64,000 bases of DNA from Coix lacryma-jobi var. lacryma-jobi (taxonomy: Eukaryota; Streptophyta; Magnoliopsida; Poales; Poaceae), in the NCBI GenBank assembly GCA_009763385.1, contig CM019830.1, forward strand, positions 94,242,649 to 94,306,648, given 5' to 3'. Below, piece after piece: positions 21,955 to 33,034 of this stretch. The translations under genes were made by a program, and so were the position numbers. How positions within the stretch are numbered: position 1 is the first letter of the stretch; each line of letters starts with the position of its first letter. The notes beneath the pieces are model-generated. The model saw only the letters and a list, made by a program, of their open reading frames with translations, did no database searches and was not told where the DNA came from.

Positions 21955-22680
21955 TCAAAAAAGTGTAGCAAAAGACCCAAAAATGGTAGCAATAGTACTT
22001 CTGCTACCATTTTTTTGGTTAAATATCGTTGCACTTGTAAGGGTAGCAATAGCAAAATGCAACGGGTTACGTTTTAGTTGCGACACACAACCCTTCTATT
22101 GCAACACTTGTGACGCTTTTGCAACACATAGTGAGTGTTGTAACACAAGCAATAGCAACCACTATGGGTGTGGCAATAGTATCAATTGCAATGAACCACA
22201 CGTTGCTAGCGACACGTATTGCAACACACTGGTCGTGTAGCAACGCAATGCAATCGCAACGCAACATAGGTGTCGCAAGCATGGTTATTGCTACGCGGAG
22301 AAAGCATTGCAATAAATGTTCTCTATTGCCATGTCGCCTAAATGGTTGCTATAGGTGGCTTAGGTTATTGCAACGTCACTGTAGGTTGGTTGCTACAGAG
22401 AGGTCCTCTATTGCCACGTTTCTGAATGGTTGCTATAGGTGGCATAGGCTATTGCCACGTTACTTAGGTTGGTTGCTAGAGATAGGTCATCTATTGCCAC
22501 ATTACTGACTGGTTGCTATAGGTAGATTCCTCTATTGCCACCATTATCTTTTTTGTAGTTGCAAGAGATAGTTTTTCTATTACCACGATAGATAGTTTTT
22601 CTATTACCACGATTATCGTACCTATTTCCATGACTAAATGTGGTTGTTATATATACCATCATATATTGCAACCTTAGATT
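21955..22680. repeat. Left subterminal repeat region (GCAAC/GTTGC)
   Basis: About 25 copies of GCAACAC, GCAATAG, GTTGCTA and related words in both orientations over 0.7 kb. Units such as TGGTTGCTATAGGTGG...CTATTGCCACGTT repeat four times between 22330 and 22540. Such subterminal repeats bind transposase in CACTA elements. Confidence 0.6.
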
Positions 22681-22962
22681 AATATATTAATAATTCATGT
22701 TGTGACGCTTTGTTTGGTAGCTTAAATCAATAATCGCAAAACGACAAATGCATAATGAATGAAGCATCGATATCCATTAAAACAAAATATAATTTATTCA
22801 TACAACTCTTTAACGAAACACACCTGAGTGTCAAACTAAATGAGAACACAAGTGGCTAGACAGCTTAACACATAATAATGTATCGAGCACAGACAACTGT
22901 TTGAACTCATTCGAATCAAAAGACCAATGTCTACTATAGGAGCGAAGGTTCGCTTGATATGT
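22681..22962. other. Non-coding spacer
   Basis: A/T-rich, no frame or repeat I can assign, except that the last 60 bases and 23703-23790 form the interrupted target of the next solo LTR. Confidence 0.4.
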
Positions 22963-23702
22963 TGTTGGGAACACACTTGCCGAGCCCCCGCACTTGTGCA
23001 AGGGAGGGGCGAAGGTGGCCAAGCGTCGGAGGCGGTAGCGAAGGTAAGGCGGAAGTGGAAAGATGCTCAATTCCCCACCGGGTCGTCCCCTTACACTGTT
23101 CACCCCCTTGGTATTTATAGGGAATACCAAGGGGCACGGGCCGAATTACAAAAGCGTACAGGGAAGATTCCGCACCTCCACGCAGGGAGGAAGGGCAAAA
23201 ACGTAAATACACAGCTGAAGCGGAAACCCTAATCGGCCATCCTCTAATGCGCCGCCATCCGGTTCTTGTTCACCTTCGGGGGAGAGGTGCGGAAGTTTTA
23301 ACCTTCGGTCGTGCTCGCCCTTGGGCCCGCACTCCCTCGCCGTCTGCCGGACCTCCGGCTATACTCGCCTTCGGGGGAGAAGACCGAAGATTTGACCTTC
23401 GGCTGTGCTCGCCGAACCTTCGGCTTCGCTTGCCTTCGGGACAGCGCACACTCGCCGCTTGATTGAACCTTCGCTCCAAGCGAAGGTGCCGTTGTGAGCC
23501 AGCGAGGGTTGCTTGCAGTGCGACTGTCGACTTCGACCTGCACGGAATGCAACAAAACAACGAGGGTCGGACCCGTGTCCGGGGGTCAGGGTACTGATCC
23601 GAAGAAGAGAGGGACCTCGCAAGGACACATAGATTGCGCGAGGGTTGTTTCTTTGGACACCAGCTTGGGCGTCGCTTCTGCCGAGGGTTCCTTCCCCCAA
23701 CA
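22963..23702 (-). mobile_element. Copia-type solo LTR with perfect target duplication
   Basis: 740 bp from TGTTGGGAAC to TTCCCCCAACA, with TATGT on both sides (22958-22962 and 23703-23707). On the minus strand a TATAAATA box is at 23112-23119. The interior has about eight CCTTCGG words in GC-rich sequence. The terminal TGTTGGG/CCCAACA pair and 5-bp duplication identify an LTR; the orientation is taken from the TATA box. Confidence 0.8.
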
Positions 23703-24436
23703 TATGTATGTTGGCCATCGTCCCACCATTCGCATGCTCCTTCTCAAACTCAAGATTCCTCCTGAAAAAATCATTGCCATGCATTAGTTAAACTATAAAA
23801 ATACATGATAAGTTCACTTGATGTTTCATACACTGAGACTAGTGGTGGCAAAGCTAATTGAACACTGAAGCAAAACACAAGCTCTGTGAGTTGCATTACT
23901 ATCAACCATGAACTTCGAAGCAAAAAGCAGATATAAACATACATGCAGCTGTCTCCCAAGACATTTTATGAGCACAAACACATCCATATATATTTCTAAT
24001 CAGCAAGAGCAATCTAAGCCTGGACCAGATTTAGGATGCTTTGTCATATTTAGAATAATGACATACTGAAGATTAATCGTTGCAGAACAAAAGAATAGCT
24101 ATGTACTTCTCCAAATAATGACATACTGAAGATTAACCGTTGCAGAACAAAAGAATAGCTATGTACTTCTCCAAAAGGAGAACATGTTCCTTTTAAATGC
24201 ACAAAGAGATAAAAGATTTCACATAGTACCTGTGCATTCTTTTAGAACAATGCAAATCTTTTCCAAGATACAGTTTCCTTCATTTGCTTTGTTGTAGTAT
24301 AAACAACACTTGAATTCACTCCTTTATTTTGGGCTGCCGAATTACTTCTAGTCGCGCGCCCTCTACTGGGACGTTCTTCAACTACGGAAGAAGGGGGTTA
24401 TTCTTGCTCGATGGTTTCTTGGTGAAAGTCCTTGTT
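23703..24436. other. Spacer with 60-bp tandem duplication
   Basis: 24054-24113 and 24114-24173 are two 60-bp copies differing at one site (TAATCG/TAACCG). On the minus strand 23790-23703 followed by 22962-22900 gives a short open reading (RNLEFEKEHANGGTMANI) after a TTTTTTCAG acceptor-like site; this may be a captured exon, but I do not recognise it. Confidence 0.45.
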
Positions 24437-26427
24437 TGTTTTTGGGTAATTGATGTCACCTAGTGTACTAACCTTGTCATGAAGTGTTTATGAGCTAGGT
24501 TGGTACACACCAAGTGCAGGAGCTATACAATAAACATGATATTGGTGGTGGTGACCAAAAGATAGATCAAGTGCTCCACATTTGGAAGAAGAAGAAGAGA
24601 AAAGCAAAATCCTATGGAGATCAAGGCAAAGGTATAAATAGGAATTTTGCTTTGGCACTCAAGACACCATAGAGGGTGTGAGTGTATTTAGGATAGATAG
24701 TCGTACTATTAAGAGGGGAATATCTCAGTGATCACGGTCATCAAGTGCCACTAGGTGGATTCATACATGCATATGCATTAGGACCTAGTGTGCTAACTCG
24801 AATCCTTTGAAAATGTTTGTGAAAATGCCAACACACATGCACAAGATGATGAACACTTGGTGGTGTTAGCACTTTTGCAAAGGAGAAGTTGTTGAAGTAG
24901 TTTTGGATCAACACAGAGAAGAAAATGAAGTTTTCTGTGTATGGTCGGTGGTACCGCCCATAGGTGCTGCGTGCAGCCTTCTCTGTGTTGGGGCGTTTTT
25001 GGCCTGGCGGTGGTACCGCTATAAGCTCGGTACTACCGCCGGCGGTGGTACCGACCGGATGGTCGGTGGTACCGTGGCCCTGAGGAGTCTTTGCAGAGCT
25101 CTCTGTGTGGTTTTGAAAAAGACCTACCGGTAGTACCGCCATAACCTCGGTAGTACCGCGCCCGGTGCTACCGACCCAAGGCCGGTGATTGGCAAGTTTG
25201 CGGAGCTCTCTGAGTTGAGTGGAAGTTGACCTGGCGGTGGTACCGCCATAGGGCCGGTACCACCGGGCTCGAAAGTACCGACCAGGGGATCGGTAGTTCA
25301 AAGGTCTGGAGGAAGTTTTTGAATGCGTTCTGTGTAGATCCGAAAGTAGCCTATCGGTAGTACCGGCCCTATGGCGGTACTACCGACCTCGGAGGTACCG
25401 ACCAGAGAGTCGGTGCTTCGCCTAAATCAGCGGGTCGTGTGTTAACGGCTAGTTTGACTCTGTCGGTACTACCGCCCAGGAGGGGTCGGTACTACCGACC
25501 AAGCGCAGAAAAGTGGGGTTCGGGCTGTCGTCCTCCGCTCTCTATAAATTGGCCGTGGCCGCTTTTGGGGATGATCTTCTTGACTTTCCGACTTCTTGAA
25601 CATCCTCTTGAGCAAGATCTAATCCCTCCCTCCGATCTCTTTGCTTGTCAGTGCGAATCCAAGTGAGATCGAGAGATCCAAGTGCATTTGCTTGTGAGTT
25701 TGCATCTAGTGGCACTTGGCGATTGTTGTTGCTGCGGATATTCTTATTACTCTTGGTGGTTGCCGCCACCTAGACGGTTTGGAGCAGCGGAGGAGATTAG
25801 GCACGAGTGGTGATTGTTCGTGGCCATCTCCCGGTGATTTGTAAGGGGTTTCTTGTACCTTCCCCGGCGGAGCGCCAAAGGTAACTCTAGTGGATTGCTC
25901 GTAGCTTGTGGATCCCCATCTTGTGTTGGTTGTGCGGCACCCTTTTGAGGGTTAGGCGTGTGATGCCTATTAGCGCGTGAACCTCCAAGTGGGTGTATCG
26001 CTACAACGGGGACGTAGCTTGCCGGCAAGCAAGTGAACCTCGGAGGAAAAATTATTGTGTCAACCTGTCTCCGTGGTATTCTTTGATATTCATTTATTAA
26101 TCTCTTGCCGGCTCGGTATACACACCTCTATCTCTTGTACTTACATTTGTTAGTTTCTTGCAAGTTATTTTTATACCTTGTTAGTTACATTCTCTTATCT
26201 TGTGTAGTGATATACATTATTGCTTATTTAGTTGTTGAATAGTTCCTTTGATATTGTGTGACTTAGAGTTTGTGGTTATCTAGAATTGTGAATATGTGGC
26301 TTGCATCTGTGTAGAGCTAGCGCAAACTTCGCTTCGCCTTTTAGTTGTCTAACTAGTTTGTTTAAGTGTTGTTGTAGATTTTTTTTTTAGGCTATTCACC
26401 CCCCCTCTAGCCATTTAGGACCTTTCA
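24437..26427 (+). mobile_element. Copia-type LTR with GGTAGTACCG array
   Basis: About 2 kb, starting TGTTTTTGGGTAATTGATG and ending CCCCCTCTAGCCATTTAGG plus ACCTTTCA, a 3' end common in grass Copia LTRs. A TATA box TATAAAT is at 25543-25549. No PBS or coding region follows, so it is probably a solo LTR. The flanks (TTGTT and CTTGG) do not match, so the start may be a few bases off. Confidence 0.65.
24950..25505. repeat. Array of GGTRGTACCG palindromes
   Basis: About 20 copies of CGGTGGTACCG, CGGTAGTACCG or CGGTACTACCG, often paired head to tail around GCCATA or GACC, within 0.55 kb of the LTR upstream of its TATA box. Confidence 0.8.
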
Positions 26428-28117
26428 CTTGGGTACCCTGAAAATCAATGGTTGGTGGTAAAAATTACACCCATTGACGAGATATATGACATGCATGTTA
26501 GAATTAAACATTAAACTACCTGCTGCCTATGCATCATGGCATCCTCCTGTTGGAGTTTGCATTGGTAGTACTCAGACGATAGCTCCTTTCTAGTTGGAGT
26601 TTGCGCTGATAGTACTCAGAGGTACCTTGCAAGGTAACCATTAGCATGCATCTTGTTTCATTTGATTTTTCTCGTTTCCTTATAGGTCCATTGGAAAATC
26701 TGGTTCTGCTCCAAGTCTGAGACGCATTTGCGTCAGGCCTTGACTCTAGCTCCATAATTTTCTTGTTTGCATTGTCCTAACAAAGTAAAGACATTTAGTT
26801 AATTACAATTGTAATTGTAAGCGAGGCCCATGGATTCAAGCGATTCCGAAACATTAAAACTGTAATTAAAACATTAAACTAGAAGGATTCCAAAGCACAA
26901 ATACCAAGCAATTTGTGCTAATGTTGACGTATATATGGATTAAAGCCTAAGAACAGTAAAAAACAGTTAATTTAGCATAGTAGTTAGTAGTTACTAATAG
27001 TCGTTCGGTTAAGAGAACTACGCACTGATTAAATGTAACTTTGAAAGTAGTTAAGACTAGCATGTTCACTTTCTACCTAAAATGAAAATCAAATATTTTT
27101 TCTCTAATTCTTTGTAAATATGATAGGAACGAAACAGTTAATTTAGCATAGTAGTTAGTAGTTACTAATAGTCGTTCGGTTAAGAGAACTATGCACTGAT
27201 TAAATGTAACTTTGAAAGTAGTTAAGACTAGCATGTCCACTTTCTACCTAAAATGAAAATCAAATATTTTTTCTCTAATTCTTTGTAAATATGATAGGAA
27301 CTAATATCCCAAGGTTTTTACTGGAACATACAAAGCACAGTGACATTAGCTACAAGTTCCACATAGTTTCTGGAGTCAAGAAACATGAATACATTCTGTA
27401 GTAAATCTTCAAACCTGATGGTGATGTGCATCAATGTCATAAGACATAAAGTTATAAAGGTCTAGAAGCAGTTCTCTAATTAATCTATGAAACACGTGTT
27501 ATATACATTAAAAAGAAATAAGAGATTATACGTTGATTTTGAAGATTGTTGATTTCTCACTAATTACACAAAACGAATCTTTCAGCTAAATCTTCAAAAT
27601 TCTAACCTAGTTGCAATTTTGATCGCTAATGATCTGCTAATTATGCCTGATGAGGGCCCAACTCATGTTTCTCATAGAAAAGGAGACATACTAAGGATGT
27701 GCCAACTGTGAGGGGGTTACCTGCAGTGAGTGGAAGGGGTGGAGCCTTCCAACAGTGCAAGCTATTGCCCTTTTCCATGGTGACGATTGCACAGAGATTG
27801 CATGCTTGCTGAATCAAAATCACGTTAGTGCCTATCAAGTTCAGACAGTACGTGGTCGAGCAGATTGCAGGAGAGCAAGGTCTTGAAGTTGAGAAGGGGT
27901 ACTTCACAGACATAACCAAAGACAGGATGTTCGACAAGTACTTAAAGATAACACGTGGTGTCGATTGATATGAATCTCATAAAATTGAAGTCTATGCAGC
28001 TAACTTAATCCAGCTTAATCATGCATGTTTGTAAGTGCAAGCATATTGTCATTTAATTGTGACTACAGACTCCATCAGGAACCAATATGCATATAAAAAT
28101 CTAGTAAAAATTTTAGC
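26428..28117. other. Non-repetitive spacer with 171-bp tandem duplication
   Basis: 26961-27131 and 27132-27302 are two 171-bp copies with two differences. At 27813-27968 an open stretch is listed separately. A short inverted repeat AATTACAATTGTAATTGTAA is at 26801-26820. Nothing else is recognised. Confidence 0.5.
27813..27968 (+). pseudogene. Possible captured 3' exon, unknown protein
   Basis: A 51-codon open stretch ending in TGA. It reads IKITLVPIKFRQYVV, then EQIAGEQGLEVEKGYF and TDITKDRMFDKYLKITRGVD. Composition is protein-like (balanced charged and aromatic residues), unlike random frames nearby. An acceptor-like GTTAG lies at 27824-27828. I do not recognise the family and see no upstream exon. 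If real it is the last exon of a host gene carried inside the 14.6-kb block. Chance is not excluded. Confidence 0.3.
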
Positions 28118-28118
28118 A

Positions 28119-29290
28119 ATATGGAGCGGTTCAGGGAGCAAAAGAAGGACCTACACATGGTTTTCATTGACTTGGAGAAGGCGTACGACAAGATACCAAG
28201 GAATGTTATGTGGTGGGTTTTGGACAAACATAAAGTCCCAACAAAGTATGTTACGCTCATCAAGGACATGTACAACAACGCCGAGACCAGTGTGCGGACA
28301 AATGATGGTGACACTGATTTCTTTCCGATTAGAATAGGTCTTCATCAAGGGTCAGCCTTGAGCCCATATCTCTTTGCCTTGGTTATGGATGAGGTTACGA
28401 GGGACATACAAGGAGATATCCCTTGGTGTATGCTTTTTGCAGACGATGTAGTGTTAGTTGATGAAAGTCGGACAGGAGTAAATAGGAAACTGGAGTTGTG
28501 GCGGCAGACTCTTGAGTCCAAAGGGTTTAGAATAAGCAGGACTAAGACTGAGTACATGAGATGTGATTTCGGCAATGCTGCACAGGAAGAGGGAGAGGTG
28601 AGCTTGGAAGACCAAGTGGTGCCTAAGAAAGATGTCTTCCGGTATCTTGGATCAATGTTACAGAAGGATGAAGATATTGATGCAGATGTTAGCCATAGGA
28701 TCAAAGCAGGGTGGATGAAGTGGCGCCAAGCATCTGGTATTCTCTGTGACAAGAGGGTACCACAAAAGCTCAAAGGCAAGTTTTATAGGACGGCGATTCG
28801 ACCGGCTATGTTGTATGGAGCAGAATGTTGGCCTACTAAAAGACGGCATGTCCAACAAATGAGTGTTGCAGAAATGCGTATGTTGCATTGGATTTGTGGC
28901 CACACAAGGATGGACCGTGTCCGAAATGACGATATTCGTGACCGGCTAGGGGTAGCACCAATTGAAGAAAAGTTGGTCCAACATCGGTTGAGGTGGTTTG
29001 GTCATGTCCAAAGGAGACCTCCAGAGGCACCAGTGCATTGTGGAGTTTTAGCCCAAGATTTTCATATGAGAGGTAGAGGTAGACCGAAATTGACGTGGGG
29101 GGAGGCAATAAAGAGAGATCTAAAAAGTTGGGATATACCTAGAGATCTATGTTTGGATAGAATTGCATGGAGAGCAGCCATTGATGTGCCTGAACCGTGA
29201 CTAGGGTCTCTTCTTGGGTTTCAACTCTAGCCTACCCCAACTTGTTTGGGACTAAGAGGCTTGGTTGTTGTTGTTGTTGTTGTTGTAGCA
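28119..29290 (+). mobile_element. RTE-type LINE, 5' truncated
   Basis: Non-LTR retrotransposon fragment: an RT C-terminal half in one clean frame, a short 3' UTR with CCCCAACTTGTTTGGGACT, and a (TTG)n tail at 29262-29286. A simple-repeat tail and 5' truncation inside RT are typical of RTE elements. TAGCA occurs just before the 5' end and just after the tail and may be the target duplication. Confidence 0.85.
28121..29200 (+). CDS. LINE reverse transcriptase, C-terminal 359 residues
   Basis: Starts inside RT at DLHMVFIDLEKAYDKIPR (motif A with Asp), passes GLHQGSALSPYLFALVMDE (motif B) and MLFADDVVLVDES (motif C, catalytic FADD), then the KTEYMRC and YLGSMLQKDEDI thumb region and the plant RTE C-terminal part (AECWPTKRRHVQ, MLHWICGHTR, RLRWFGHVQRR, RGRPKLTW). 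No stop or frameshift across 1.08 kb, which suggests a fairly recent insertion. The endonuclease and RT N-terminus are absent, so it cannot move. The first Met is simply the first in-frame ATG after the truncation, not a native start. Confidence 0.9.
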   Translation: MERFREQKKDLHMVFIDLEKAYDKIPRNVMWWVLDKHKVPTKYVTLIKDMYNNAETSVRTNDGDTDFFPIRIGLHQGSALSPYLFALVMDEVTRDIQGDIPWCMLFADDVVLVDESRTGVNRKLELWRQTLESKGFRISRTKTEYMRCDFGNAAQEEGEVSLEDQVVPKKDVFRYLGSMLQKDEDIDADVSHRIKAGWMKWRQASGILCDKRVPQKLKGKFYRTAIRPAMLYGAECWPTKRRHVQQMSVAEMRMLHWICGHTRMDRVRNDDIRDRLGVAPIEEKLVQHRLRWFGHVQRRPPEAPVHCGVLAQDFHMRGRGRPKLTWGEAIKRDLKSWDIPRDLCLDRIAWRAAIDVPEP

Positions 29291-31111
29291 CACCAGAAAT
29301 AGAGAGCTATGTTGGGAAGAAACAAAAATCAGGTGAGGCAGTCTAACACAGAAGTTTTTCCAATCATATATTGTCAAAGGTCCCTTTTAGATTTGCAATG
29401 TATAAGAGCAGTTTGATATTCATTGCAGATTAACTGGCCTACGTTGCTCACTAACAGAATCAGAAAAACCGTGCAATACACTTGCTAAGATGAGTTCATT
29501 CTCATCATCTCTGGCGGTGACAAAAAGTGAAGGTCATGTACAAACTTGTAAACGACAATTTAACCGTCAAACAATGTTATCTCAGCTGCAAAGAACCAAA
29601 AATATGCATCAGGTCAGTATTACTTCTGGACAGTAGACACCCCATGTTGCCCAAGTATATCAAAGGACAATACAAATTCAACCTAGCCATCAACCTAGTG
29701 CGCGAAGTTTGATTCAATAGTTTAAAGGTGCATGGAAAATAAAGCTACCTCAGGCCCTCAATGTAGTTGATAACATGGTTGCCAATAATATAATAGCATG
29801 TATTTATGCAGCGCACACTTTAGCTATTGTTCAAATTCAGTAAAGTTATTGGATAACCCAAACCAGTAAAGTGATTGAGCAATTGTTAACAAAGTCAAAT
29901 AACAGGTTTCAGACAAGAAAATTTGGAAGTGCTTGAAAGTGCAACTGTGTTAATTGAAGGCACTGACATGCAATTCACACTATTTAGGTGACTCATGATT
30001 ACACGCACAATCAAATGACTTAACTGGATTACTACAGCATCCAAAAAAACAAGTTTCAAGGCCCCTGGGCAAAGGTGCAGATCCTGTTCTAGAGAAGTTA
30101 AGCTTCTATTCTCATGTTCTTCATTTATTTTCTATTAACAAGGAACTGAATTCACATTTCTATTTGAGAAAATAGTAATGATCCAGTTTGGGGGTTCCCA
30201 AATAAATTCAGTCATGGCTAATGGATCAGATTCAGATCCAAAATAGGTATCAACTTAAATTCCACATCGCCCACCTGTCTGCACATAAAAAGAATATAAT
30301 CATCAGTAAAAGCAGAAACAACAGACATGTACAATGCCTGTTTTGTTTAACTCATATAGCTATCGTGTTTAACTTACCAACTCGAATACAGAATAAGCAA
30401 AGGTGCCTGCAAATGCAGTTCTCAGGCAAAGCAACAATCGCAAACAAAAGGCGCTAACGGTAGTTTAAAATAACAACAGGAAGTAGAAGAAGAATCTTCT
30501 CGCACCTTGGAGAAATCTGCCATCGTGTATCATCGTTCCCTATTCCACCCTTCACACAAGAGGAAGATAGTAAGGTCATCAGCTAAGGCTCACAATGAGC
30601 AGCAGAGCACCATGCAGCAGCAGGGCAGAATATTTTCTGAGCTAGGCAAAATAACATAGCTAGGACAAAATGCTTTTACCATCATTCAAGATACATTGGC
30701 CAGAATATTTTCTGTCAAAATAAATGGAGCCAGACAAAATAACATAACTATGACAAAATCCATGCTTTTACATAGATAAATAGCCATTGAAAGAATCTGT
30801 AAAAAATTATTTTGTTCTTTAGTCTGGACCACACACGCATACTGTAAAAAAAATCAAAGAATCTGTAAAATAAAGAAACACCAATGTGAAGCTCAAAAGC
30901 ATCTCACGTGGCTAGGAGCATCTCAAAAGTATCTCAGTGTTTGGTGCGGTGTTCATCAGATTCTTGTGAGAATCAAAATGCTGAGACATAAGCTAGCTAA
31001 AACTGATTCGCTAGTATAATGTTAATTCTGTTTTTTGGGGGGGTGTTCTAACTAACTAAATCCATGACATCCTTAGTTTAGGTGGTTCTTTAGTTTAGGT
31101 GATATAGCTCT
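29291..31111. other. Non-coding stretch, nothing recognised
   Basis: A/T-rich sequence without long frames. Repeated AAAATAACATAGCTAGGACAAAAT-like phrases near 30645 and 30735 form a weak local duplication (about 90 bp apart). It may be downstream or intronic sequence of the F-box gene relic that follows on the minus strand. Confidence 0.4.
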
Positions 31112-31569
31112 CTAAGTAACAAGCATTGTAGTGAACCGCAAAAAGGAGGAGGCCATTGCAGCAATGCAAGAGCCTGGTTTCCTCAAGAATGCCAGGCCCA
31201 GCCAACTCAGACAGATAGGAGAAGTCCACAGGACACACAAATCTCTGCAGCACCTTGAAGAAAGGGTACCATAGAATTGGTGAGGTGGTTCCTCGTCGTT
31301 GCTGCGATCAGTGCCACCACGTTCGCCATCCCCATAGTCACTGCCGCAGTCATCGCCGCCGCTATTGCTATCGTGATGCTCGACGCCCGTGAAGAAGAAC
31401 CCTTCTAGGGTCTGGGTAGCTTCTTGCAGTGGAGGGGGTCGGCGATGAGGTCGCGCCAGTCCTTGGAGACGCACTTGAAGCGGCAGAGGGACTTGACGGG
31501 GAGGCGGGAGAGGATCTCCACGAGGGGGTCATCGGGAAGCACGGCGATCGCTTCCTTGGGGCAGTCCAT
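31112..31569 (-). pseudogene. F-box protein gene, frameshifted fragment
   Basis: Minus strand from ATG at 31569: MDCPKEAIAVLPDDPLVEIL, then SRLPVKSLCRFKCVSKDW, a canonical F-box (LP-x-L-x-EIL-SRLPVKSL-x-RF), followed by RDLIADPLHCKKLP. Such proteins join SKP1-CUL1 ubiquitin ligases and pick substrates by their C-terminus. A one-base lesion near 31405 throws the frame out; TLEGFFFTG, an acidic Ser/Asp/Gly linker and a CNGLLL-like motif, common in plant F-box C-termini, appear in other frames. The reading ends at 31112. An acceptor-like ATTTTGCAG sits 20 bp upstream of the ATG. It is the only host-gene-like sequence here that I recognise. Confidence 0.75.
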
Positions 31570-32080
31570 TCCACCGAGAGCCAGCTGCAAAATGAGGGAT
31601 CGAGACAGAGATGGGAAATCAGGTATGCTCTATGCGCGCGCGAGACAGAGAAACACAGCGGCGGGGAAGCGTACCAGCACCGGAGATGGCCGGGGCTGAA
31701 GACGGCGGCACTGGACGGTGCCGAAGAAGCGAAATCGACCGAGGGATTGGGGAATTTCTAAACCCTAGCACCTCCCGCAGTCGCCGTTGCTCTCGGTCTC
31801 CGGCTCAGGGACGGGCAGTGTGGAGCAGACCAAGCGAGCGAGAAGGTGGGCCATGGGGGGCACTGGTGAGTTTGAGGAGTGAGTATGCTCGTGGCTGGGC
31901 TGTTCAAAAACAGTCTGGGCCTCAAGTGCTGCGTTTTGTTTCTCAAAAAAAAGGTGCTGCGTTTTGTAAAATGAGTTTCTAGGCTAGGCCAACAGATGGC
32001 AGTGTAGGGTCTTCCCAAAAATTGTTCTAGCTTTCCTACTCGTGAACGTAAAAAATAGTCTCTCCATTTCAACTATCACA
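31570..32080 (-). other. Upstream region of F-box relic
   Basis: GC-rich; a possible 5' UTR intron between GTACGC (31677-31672) and ATTTTGCAG (ending 31588) on the minus strand. Longer frames on both strands here lack any recognisable domain. Confidence 0.35.
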
Positions 32081-33034
32081 AAAAAAAACTAAGCGTGTTC
32101 CTTTTCCAGAAAAATTTTTAGCTCTGTCACATCAGATTTTGAGACCATAATTTAGTCTATTCAAAATAGAGTAATTAAAAAACTAATTTGTCAGCCGAAG
32201 ACTATTTCTCGAGATAAATCTATTAAACTTAATTAGTTCATGATTTGACAATATGATGCTACAGTTTAATTTTGTCAGCCGAAGAGGAGTAGGACTAGAC
32301 TATAATCATGTGCTTATGAAAAAAAAGCAAGTCGTTATCTCAATTTAATTTTTTATTGAACTTGTTTACTGAATTCAATAAGTTTTTATGAATTCTTATA
32401 AAATTTACTACTCATCACCTTAAATTTTGCTAGAAAGAGTTCGCCATATAAAATATAATAAAAATCTCAGCCCAGAAGATTCGGATAGAAGTGTGGAATG
32501 GACCAACGAGATTATGTTTTAACAAACATACCATTTATGGTTCTACTAAACTTTCATGCACAAAAAATGTTAACTACTAATCACATTGAGTAATCATGTG
32601 CTACGAAATGAAAAGACAATAAAACAAAAATGTTATCCCAATTTGATTTTAAATTCAAGCTTGTTTATAGATGATATAAGAATGTATTTTGAGTTTTTGC
32701 CTAACATCATGTATGATGTTTAGCTAAACAACATCATGTATCGTGGTAGAAAACACGCCGTGTTAAAAAGAACCAACAACAAATTTTATATCCAAATGAA
32801 TATCATCAATGGGTAGATCATGATTAAAAAATTAAGAAATAACAAAAGAAACTTGACCAGCGGGAACAACATCTCCTCATTTTCTTCTTAAGAAGATGGT
32901 ATCGTGATTCGAACTCAGGCTAGCTCAACCAACGGCTTTTTTGGCGTGTTGGGCCGACCAGGTACACCTTGTGAGTGTTAGCAACTGTTTTCTTAATGAA
33001 ACATACCAAATTAAGGTTTTATTAAATTGACATA
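32081..33034. other. MITE remnant and A/T-rich spacer
   Basis: 32100-32280 resembles the MITE at 35156-35495 (shared TTTAGTCTATT, AAACTAATT, ACAAATCTATTAA-like words), so it is a decayed relative. At 32900-32930 the minus strand holds a B-box-like GAGTTCGAATCACG; see findings. Confidence 0.45.

Noticed and set aside
22110..22508. 132-codon frame in the left subterminal region
   Set aside because: It follows the GCAAC/GTTGC repeats and has a repetitive low-information product.
31611..31982. Frames upstream of the F-box relic
   Set aside because: No recognisable domain, overlap on both strands, and probable UTR/intron context.
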